Assembly (NCBI GenBank): GCA_038851035.1
Contig: JAWCLH010000012.1
Span: forward strand, 1 to 64,000
Direction: 5' to 3'
DNA: 64,000 bases
From: Thermoplasmata archaeon
Lineage (GTDB): Archaea > Thermoplasmatota > DTKX01 > VGTL01
Shown here: piece by piece, positions 58,600 to 64,000 of the stretch
Position numbering within the stretch: the stretch's first letter is position 1
Layout: each line of letters starts with the position of its first letter
Program-made: the position numbers and the translations under genes
Notes under the pieces: model-generated
Databases searched by the model: none
Seen by the model: only the letters and a program-made list of their open reading frames with translations
What the model was told of the DNA's origin: nothing

Positions 58600-61500
58600 A
58601 TGAGGCGTACGGAGAGCTCACGTCCGTCCAAGGCATGGGTCCTGGGCTGTATTGTGATGCTGACGATGACGATGTTGCCAGCGGTCGTCCCGGGGGATAG
58701 ACAGAGCGGTGCTGACCTCGTGATTATCCCCGGGTCCATTACAATCAGCCCTACCCATCCCGACGTCGGCGATGTGGTAAGGGTCATGGCGATTATTGCC
58801 AACGATGGTGAGGTGAGCTCAACCGTTGATGTATTTTTCTACGACGGGCCCCCCTCGCAGGGACGCGTTATCGGCAGCTACCAGACGGTTCTCGGCGAAC
58901 ACGAGCAGCAGCCCGTCAGCATCAATTGGAATACTTCCGGCGTTCCATCGGGGTTCCATGAGCTCTGGGTCGCGGCCTATCCCTCGGACCATCCCGAGGT
59001 CGATTGGTCGGACAACAATGCATCAGCTGACATAACACTGACAACGATTTTCTCCTGGGTGGTCTACGATAGACTCGAGACATTCCCCGGACCGACGAAG
59101 GTTATGGCGGATATTTTGGGTGTGTGGGGGATAGGAAGGCTAGTTATTGAGAATTCAACGATTTATTTCGCTCAGGAGAGGGACTATCAGTACGGGATAG
59201 TGATCGATGAGCAGGGTATGCTGACGCTCCGCAACTCTGAAATAATAAGCAACTTTGCCCTGAGAATTCTGGTGGAGGGGAATGGGCAGCTCATCGTCGA
59301 CCCCGATTGCACACTCTCCGCCACCGTCGTTACCCGGGACCGGGCCCAGGTCCGTATATCCAACAGTACGCTCACCGGGGGTCTGAGGGTCCGCGGGGGG
59401 AACATAACTGCCTCCGATTCATCCGTCGAGGGCGTTATAAATTTTGAGCGAACGAACGCCACCATCGCGAGCACCACCGTCCTTTCCAATGAAACAATAA
59501 GAATCACTCACTCCACCCTGACCGCAATGGACTCAGTTTTCCAGCTCTCTGGTGGCTCTCTTCAGATGGCCGCGGATACAATGAACGTCACGGGCTCGTC
59601 GGTGGTCTGGCTAACAGGTGTTGTGTCCGGGACGATCGACGTTAGGGACACCAGCCTCGTGTACATCCATAGATATCTGACCATGCACGCCGAGGACACC
59701 AGCGGGCTTTCCATCCCATACGCAACCCTCTGGGTGCGGAACCTATTCGGATATGGCCAGGCCCTCTGCCAGACCACGGACAAGTACGGCGATGCCCGGT
59801 TCACTGTGATCACAGATATTCTCCTCCCCGGACCGATTCCCAAACCGATAGGCTCCTACAACATCACTGGTGTCATGGGCAGTGTGCACGCCCAGACCAA
59901 CATCCAGCTGCCGTTCTACCCGACGATGACTCCTGAGTCCAACAACGTTCGGAGGACCATTGTTTTCGAGCCGATATTCTATCAGACGGGCCACAGCCCC
60001 TGGAACGTTACTACCCCAACAACCAAAGGCGACCCTCTCGGACCCGGCTCCTATACATGGTCCGGGGATATCTACGTCTGGTCCACGCTGACATTTCACA
60101 ATGTTCCCCTATACATCGAGCAGCCGAGCGACTTCTGGGCAGGGGTTTATATTTATCCAACAGGCAAAATGATATTCCAGGGTGGGGGCATTACAAGCAA
60201 TAAAAGGCTCAACGTTTACATCATAGGCTCGGGGCAGCTGACCATTGAGCCCACGAGCGTGATGCCTGGAGTGATGAACATCAACGCCCTTGTCGGTCTG
60301 GAGGACGAGCAAACGGGCGCCCGAGGGAGCTTCAACGCCCGGAACATCGAGCTGAACGGCAGCATCATGGGGACTTTCAGCGAGGTGAAACTCACAATCA
60401 CCTCCCTCCTACCCCACCCGTTCAATAGCCTAAGAGGAGCTCTGGTGTTCAACGTTGAGATGGGTGAGATCGGCAATGCAACCATACAGGGTCCCCCACC
60501 AGGCGGCACTGCCTCAAGAATCAATGTTGGTCAGAGCTTGAAGTTCACGAATTGCGGGATCGCCGTGCCGGAGCTAACGATAACCGGCAGCGTTGTCTCG
60601 TTCTCCAAGTGCGTCATCTCTGGCGATTACTTTGAGAAAGGTCTGGAAACGAAAGCGAATTCTAAGCTCAACCTTACCGCAACGACCATATCGATAATAG
60701 AGTGCGAGCTCAACTATGAGAGCATCGAGCTCAGCGCCCAGTCCTTTATCTCAACAAGCACGAACTACCCTATACCGCTCGTTTTCGACGGGGCCAGCGC
60801 TGGCCTACTCACCAACGTCTCCGCACCCGACATAGTAGTGAACGGCAGCGCGGAGGTGACGGTCCAATGGCTCTTCACCCTCACCGCGCTCGATTCGCTC
60901 GGGACACCGGTCGAAGGCGCTGAGGTCACGGTTCGCAACTACACCACGAACGCCACCATCCCGGGAGGGGTACAGAGCACGGCCGCAAATGGGAAGGCGG
61001 TGTTCCTGCTCGTGGGAAAAAAGGTGCTCGCAAACGAGGTCATTTTCCTCGGTAACTACAAAGTCGTGGTCTCGAAGACCACAGCACCCGGAGAAAGTGT
61101 GACATACGGACCCTATGACATCAGCATGAGGGAAAACGTCGAGCTGACCGTTCTAATGGACAGATACACGAATCCCCTCGAGCGACTTCTGGTCAAAATC
61201 GACAACCTCAGCAAGTACGAGGGCCTCGCCGAGGGGGAGCTTATTTACTGCAGGGGCCATGTGTGGAAGATTTATAAGGGCGGATACGTCGAGCCGGCCG
61301 CAAGCGTCCCGGTAAGGCTCACTCTGAGCACCAGCGGGAGCGCCTTCGAGGCGACCACAGGACCCGACGGCTTCTTTAACATAACTTTCAACGCTCCTCC
61401 CCCATCCGAACGGAATATTACAGTAACGGTCACCGCTTCGGTTGAGGGCGCGGAGCCCGGGAGCGATTCCGTCTTTAACCTCTCCGTTCCCGCGCCACAG

Positions 61501-62331
61501 CCCGAGAAGCTGAGGATAAACATCAGGGGCTTCGACAGGTCCGATAGAAAGTATCTCAGGAACAAAGATGATGTCATCATCTATGGTGATGTGGAATTCT
61601 TAATCATTGATAAAGCGACAAGAAAGGAGAAGAGCCTTGGTGTTGCCTCCAACGCCACTGTGATAGTCTCCGTGCCTGCCGCCGGGAAGAACTTCGTTAC
61701 CACGACCAATGCGATGGGCGGGTTCAGCGTGAACATGGGTAAGTTTTCGATGGTGATGCAGTATACAGTCACCATATCAGCCTCATATACTGCGGGCAAC
61801 CTTAGTCTTAGCGCCCCCTCCGTGGCGGCGGTGTTTACGGTGAAAAAAGCTGTCGTGGGCGCCGAGGCAGCCCCGATTCCTGCCTGGATCATCGCTGTTA
61901 TCGGCACACTGGTCGTCGTCATTGTGGCCGGTGTTGGCTTGTTCCTCTGGAGAATGCAGGTCGAGGCGGCCAAACTGGTCGAGTGCGGCGCCTGTGGGGC
62001 GTTTATTCCTGAGAACGCCCTGAAGTGCCCCAAGTGCAACACGGAATTCGAAACCGAGGTTGTGAAGTGTTCTGCGTGCGGCGCTTGGATTCCGCCGCAG
62101 TCCACTGAGTGTCCCAAGTGTGGCGTGTCGTTCAGGAGAAGAGCCAAGAAAGCGAAGGGCGGAGGACAGGAAGAGGCGGTCAAAAAGGAGGAAAAGCCGG
62201 CGGAGGCAAAAGAGAAAGAGAGGGAGAAAGAGAAGGGGCGGGAAAAACCCACGGAGAAGGGCACCCAACCCGAGTTGCCCCTGCCTCCTCCCCCGGCCGG
62301 CACTCCTCCGCCTCCCCCGCCCAGCCTCTAA
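58600..62331 (+). CDS. CARDB/beta-helix surface protein with cytosolic double zinc ribbon
   Basis: A 1243-residue single-pass protein. A signal peptide (RPSKAWVLGCIVMLTMTMLP) is followed by a CARDB domain (SADLVIIPGSITIS-type start; about 35-145), then a long region of irregular short strands and turns rich in Asn/Ser/Thr (about 170-780) that suggests a right-handed beta-helix, and carboxypeptidase-regulatory-like domains (about 790-1080). One helix (IIAVIGTLVVVIVAGVGLFLW) lies near 1095-1118. The tail has two zinc ribbons (CGAC...CPKC and CSAC...CPKC), a Lys/Glu-rich tract and a poly-Pro end. This is the third zinc-ribbon protein in the window and the second with a membrane anchor. Confidence 0.88.
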   Translation: MRRTESSRPSKAWVLGCIVMLTMTMLPAVVPGDRQSGADLVIIPGSITISPTHPDVGDVVRVMAIIANDGEVSSTVDVFFYDGPPSQGRVIGSYQTVLGEHEQQPVSINWNTSGVPSGFHELWVAAYPSDHPEVDWSDNNASADITLTTIFSWVVYDRLETFPGPTKVMADILGVWGIGRLVIENSTIYFAQERDYQYGIVIDEQGMLTLRNSEIISNFALRILVEGNGQLIVDPDCTLSATVVTRDRAQVRISNSTLTGGLRVRGGNITASDSSVEGVINFERTNATIASTTVLSNETIRITHSTLTAMDSVFQLSGGSLQMAADTMNVTGSSVVWLTGVVSGTIDVRDTSLVYIHRYLTMHAEDTSGLSIPYATLWVRNLFGYGQALCQTTDKYGDARFTVITDILLPGPIPKPIGSYNITGVMGSVHAQTNIQLPFYPTMTPESNNVRRTIVFEPIFYQTGHSPWNVTTPTTKGDPLGPGSYTWSGDIYVWSTLTFHNVPLYIEQPSDFWAGVYIYPTGKMIFQGGGITSNKRLNVYIIGSGQLTIEPTSVMPGVMNINALVGLEDEQTGARGSFNARNIELNGSIMGTFSEVKLTITSLLPHPFNSLRGALVFNVEMGEIGNATIQGPPPGGTASRINVGQSLKFTNCGIAVPELTITGSVVSFSKCVISGDYFEKGLETKANSKLNLTATTISIIECELNYESIELSAQSFISTSTNYPIPLVFDGASAGLLTNVSAPDIVVNGSAEVTVQWLFTLTALDSLGTPVEGAEVTVRNYTTNATIPGGVQSTAANGKAVFLLVGKKVLANEVIFLGNYKVVVSKTTAPGESVTYGPYDISMRENVELTVLMDRYTNPLERLLVKIDNLSKYEGLAEGELIYCRGHVWKIYKGGYVEPAASVPVRLTLSTSGSAFEATTGPDGFFNITFNAPPPSERNITVTVTASVEGAEPGSDSVFNLSVPAPQPEKLRINIRGFDRSDRKYLRNKDDVIIYGDVEFLIIDKATRKEKSLGVASNATVIVSVPAAGKNFVTTTNAMGGFSVNMGKFSMVMQYTVTISASYTAGNLSLSAPSVAAVFTVKKAVVGAEAAPIPAWIIAVIGTLVVVIVAGVGLFLWRMQVEAAKLVECGACGAFIPENALKCPKCNTEFETEVVKCSACGAWIPPQSTECPKCGVSFRRRAKKAKGGGQEEAVKKEEKPAEAKEKEREKEKGREKPTEKGTQPELPLPPPPAGTPPPPPPSL

Positions 62332-62566
62332 GATAGACGGAGGAGCAGCGTCAGCGCGGGCCGGGGGGTGTCGGCATTTAAACCCTGGTGCCGGCTGAGT
62401 GTGAGTGTGCGCCCTCGCTTTGATTGGCCTAACCCATCACGAGGGAGTAAAGGAGCAGGATATTAAGAACGACGAGATTTGGGGTATTTGCCATGGGAGC
62501 ACGGGTGTTCTGATTCCGGATGGCGAATGGGCCTCGGATGATTATCCTGGTACCTACCATAGAGTG
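62332..62566 (+). other. intergenic region
   Basis: No gene is supported. A frame from GTG 62405 to 62608 (67 residues) lacks recognisable motifs and contains the promoter of the next gene near its end. A TATA-like CATTTAAACC lies at about 62374-62383 without a clear target. Confidence 0.4.
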
Positions 62567-62576
62567 ATTAAATACC
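62567..62576 (+). promoter_or_regulatory. TATA box of the lamin-tail-domain gene
   Basis: ATTAAATACC is centred 36 bases ahead of ATG 62608, predicting a leader of about nine bases. Confidence 0.5.
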
Positions 62577-62607
62577 CCGTCTTCGGGTCAAGCGCCGTGA
62601 TGAAATA

Positions 62608-64000
62608 ATGCGCACGCGTCCCATGAAGCTCGTAATTCTCGGAATCGCAGTCTGCATTGGATTGGTGACCCCAGAAGCCAGCTACCTCGCCCGCGGCCCC
62701 GAGGTCTCGGCCGTTCTACTGGACGAGGGGTGGAGCCCTGCCCCGGACTCCCTCGTTACTGAGGGGGCTCCCCGGGAGATATGCCGCAGCGCTGGCCCCC
62801 CTGTCTTGATCAACGAGGTTCTCTACGACCCGGCGTGCAGCGAGGTCGAGGGGGAGTTCGTCGAGCTATGGAACCCCGGACCGCAAGCCGTGAATATATG
62901 TGGCTGGACCCTCAGCGATGGTGACGGCGACCGGCCCGACATCGCCTTTCCCGATATCATTCTCCCAGTCGGCGCCTTTCTCCTCATCAAAACCTCCGCA
63001 GGGGTCGACGACACAGAGCTCTCAGACGGTTCGGGCACATTGTACATCGGCGCGGGGGCTCCCATCTGGACAAACACCGGCGACGACGCACTCCTGTCCG
63101 ACGCCTCCGGCGCGTGTGTTGACTACGTCGCCTACGGCTGTGGGACCTACTTGGACCCGCCTCCGAGCGAAGGAATGTGGTCCGGTCCCAACCCCTATGC
63201 TCCTGAGGGACTCTCCATCGGGAGGCTCCCCGGTGGTCCGGACACCGATAGTGGGTCCGACTGGTTCGCCTCCCTCCCCACTCCCGGCGCTCCCAATGAG
63301 AATGGAGAGGTGGGCCCGGTGAGCTTGAACGAGGTGATGCCCTGCCCGGCCCGTGACTGGAACGGTGACGGAAAGATAGGCCCGGGAGACGAGTGGATTG
63401 AACTCTTCAATCCCTCTTCAACTAATCCTGTGGACCTGGCGGGCTATGCGCTGGATGATTCTCAGGGCGGCTCTAGGCCTTTCGTGTTCAGGGAAAGCGC
63501 AAGAGTTCCACCTATGGGGTACCTCGTCCTTTTCGGAAGCCTCACACATCTGGGCCTGAACGATGAGGGGGACATTGTCAGGATTTTGGACCCTTCGGGA
63601 AAGGAGCTCGACAATATCAGCTATTCAGGCTCGGCCCCAGACTTTTCAATAGGGCGATATCCGGACGGCACTGACTCTGTGACCAATCTTACCATTCCCA
63701 CGCCAGGGGAGACGAATATTCTTGACATTCCGCCTAAAATAGTTACGGTGCGACACGAGCCCGAGGAACCTGGCGAGAATCAGCCAGTAACCGTCATGGC
63801 CGAGGTGCAGGACGACTTCGGTGTTGTGTCAGTGAATCTGCTATATTCGTTCCACCCTGGCTCCCAAAACCAGTCCGAGATGTTGTTCTCAGGTCGGGTG
63901 TGGACAGGCGAGATTCCCGGTCTGCCGTCGGGGAGTGTCGTGAGATACAGAGTGAAGGCAACAGACACGAGGAACCAGACCACCGCCTCCACAAACGATA
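62608..64000 (+). CDS. secreted lamin-tail-domain protein (partial, runs off the window)
   Basis: A frame open from ATG 62608 to the window end (464 complete codons, no stop). A short N-terminal hydrophobic stretch (LVILGIAVCIGLVTP) fits a signal peptide. Two lamin-tail-like (LTD) domains follow: one begins VLINEVLYDPAC..GEFVELWNPG with CGWTLSDGDGD, the other begins SLNEVMPCPARDWNGDGKIG..DEWIELFNPSS with LAGYALDD. A third Ig-like segment (IVTVRHEPEEPGENQPVTVM) begins before the edge. LTDs occur in secreted nucleases and surface proteins. Whether a catalytic domain or anchor follows cannot be seen. Confidence 0.85.
   Translation, partial: MRTRPMKLVILGIAVCIGLVTPEASYLARGPEVSAVLLDEGWSPAPDSLVTEGAPREICRSAGPPVLINEVLYDPACSEVEGEFVELWNPGPQAVNICGWTLSDGDGDRPDIAFPDIILPVGAFLLIKTSAGVDDTELSDGSGTLYIGAGAPIWTNTGDDALLSDASGACVDYVAYGCGTYLDPPPSEGMWSGPNPYAPEGLSIGRLPGGPDTDSGSDWFASLPTPGAPNENGEVGPVSLNEVMPCPARDWNGDGKIGPGDEWIELFNPSSTNPVDLAGYALDDSQGGSRPFVFRESARVPPMGYLVLFGSLTHLGLNDEGDIVRILDPSGKELDNISYSGSAPDFSIGRYPDGTDSVTNLTIPTPGETNILDIPPKIVTVRHEPEEPGENQPVTVMAEVQDDFGVVSVNLLYSFHPGSQNQSEMLFSGRVWTGEIPGLPSGSVVRYRVKATDTRNQTTASTND

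Noticed and set aside
62405-62608. 67-residue frame before the lamin-tail gene
   Set aside because: No motif, and the TATA box of the next gene lies within it; its stop overlaps the next start by one base, which by itself is not enough.

Overview
The window comes from an archaeal chromosome, most likely an uncultivated Thermoplasmatota (Euryarchaeota). The evidence is TATA boxes 22-30 bases ahead of start codons (several of them leaderless), an Alba chromatin protein, ribosomal protein L40e, an archaeal-type intron in a tRNA-Asn gene, Dph2, Tsr3, a COG1325 exosome-type protein, a HerA ATPase, a stand-alone RAM domain, DUF835 proteins and PGF-type surface-anchor tails. The lineage is inferred from this gene set, not from a marker phylogeny. 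Coding density is high.

Layout. 0-2.2 kb: a PHP-domain protein, tRNA-Leu(CAA) and a 1.3 kb gene-poor stretch holding what looks like a decayed MFS transporter. 2.2-8.2 kb: a four-gene type IV filament/secretion-like operon in the order ATPase, membrane protein, membrane protein, ATPase, followed by a small ribbon-helix-helix-like protein. 8.2-15.5 kb: a double-DUF835 protein, an RNase H-fold nuclease, a membrane-anchored secreted protein, a DUF2284/SHMT-like pair, hpt and dph2. 15.6-31.3 kb: a PKD/DUF835 surface protein, a membrane-anchored subtilase, a GT4 glycosyltransferase, a 1924-residue TPR protein with a zinc ribbon, a cysteine-rich protein of unknown role and a cyclodeaminase-family protein. 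31.4-33.7 kb: HerA-like ATPase and nitroreductase. 33.9-54.1 kb: mostly very large surface proteins, interrupted by a RAM-domain/Alba pair and a class II aldolase. 54.3-58.5 kb: a compact housekeeping block on the minus strand (mtnP; PRTase - tsr3 - L40e - HTH - tRNA-Asn; HhH protein; COG1325). 58.6-64 kb: a CARDB/zinc-ribbon surface protein and the start of a lamin-tail-domain protein cut by the window edge.

The dominant theme is the cell surface. Five large secreted proteins share one plan: signal peptide, a long beta-rich ectodomain (PKD, FN3, PPC, cadherin-like, FG-GAP or CARDB), one transmembrane helix, and a different cytoplasmic module each (DUF835; tandem winged helices; a long charged tail with a defined C-terminal domain; tandem zinc ribbons, twice). 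Two more end in PGF-type anchors. Together with the soluble double-DUF835 protein and the giant TPR scaffold, this resembles a set of outside-to-inside signalling or adhesion proteins with interchangeable cytosolic outputs. That functional reading is inference; the architectures themselves can be read directly.

Starts were chosen from Shine-Dalgarno matches, TATA spacing and family alignment from memory. No database search was possible.
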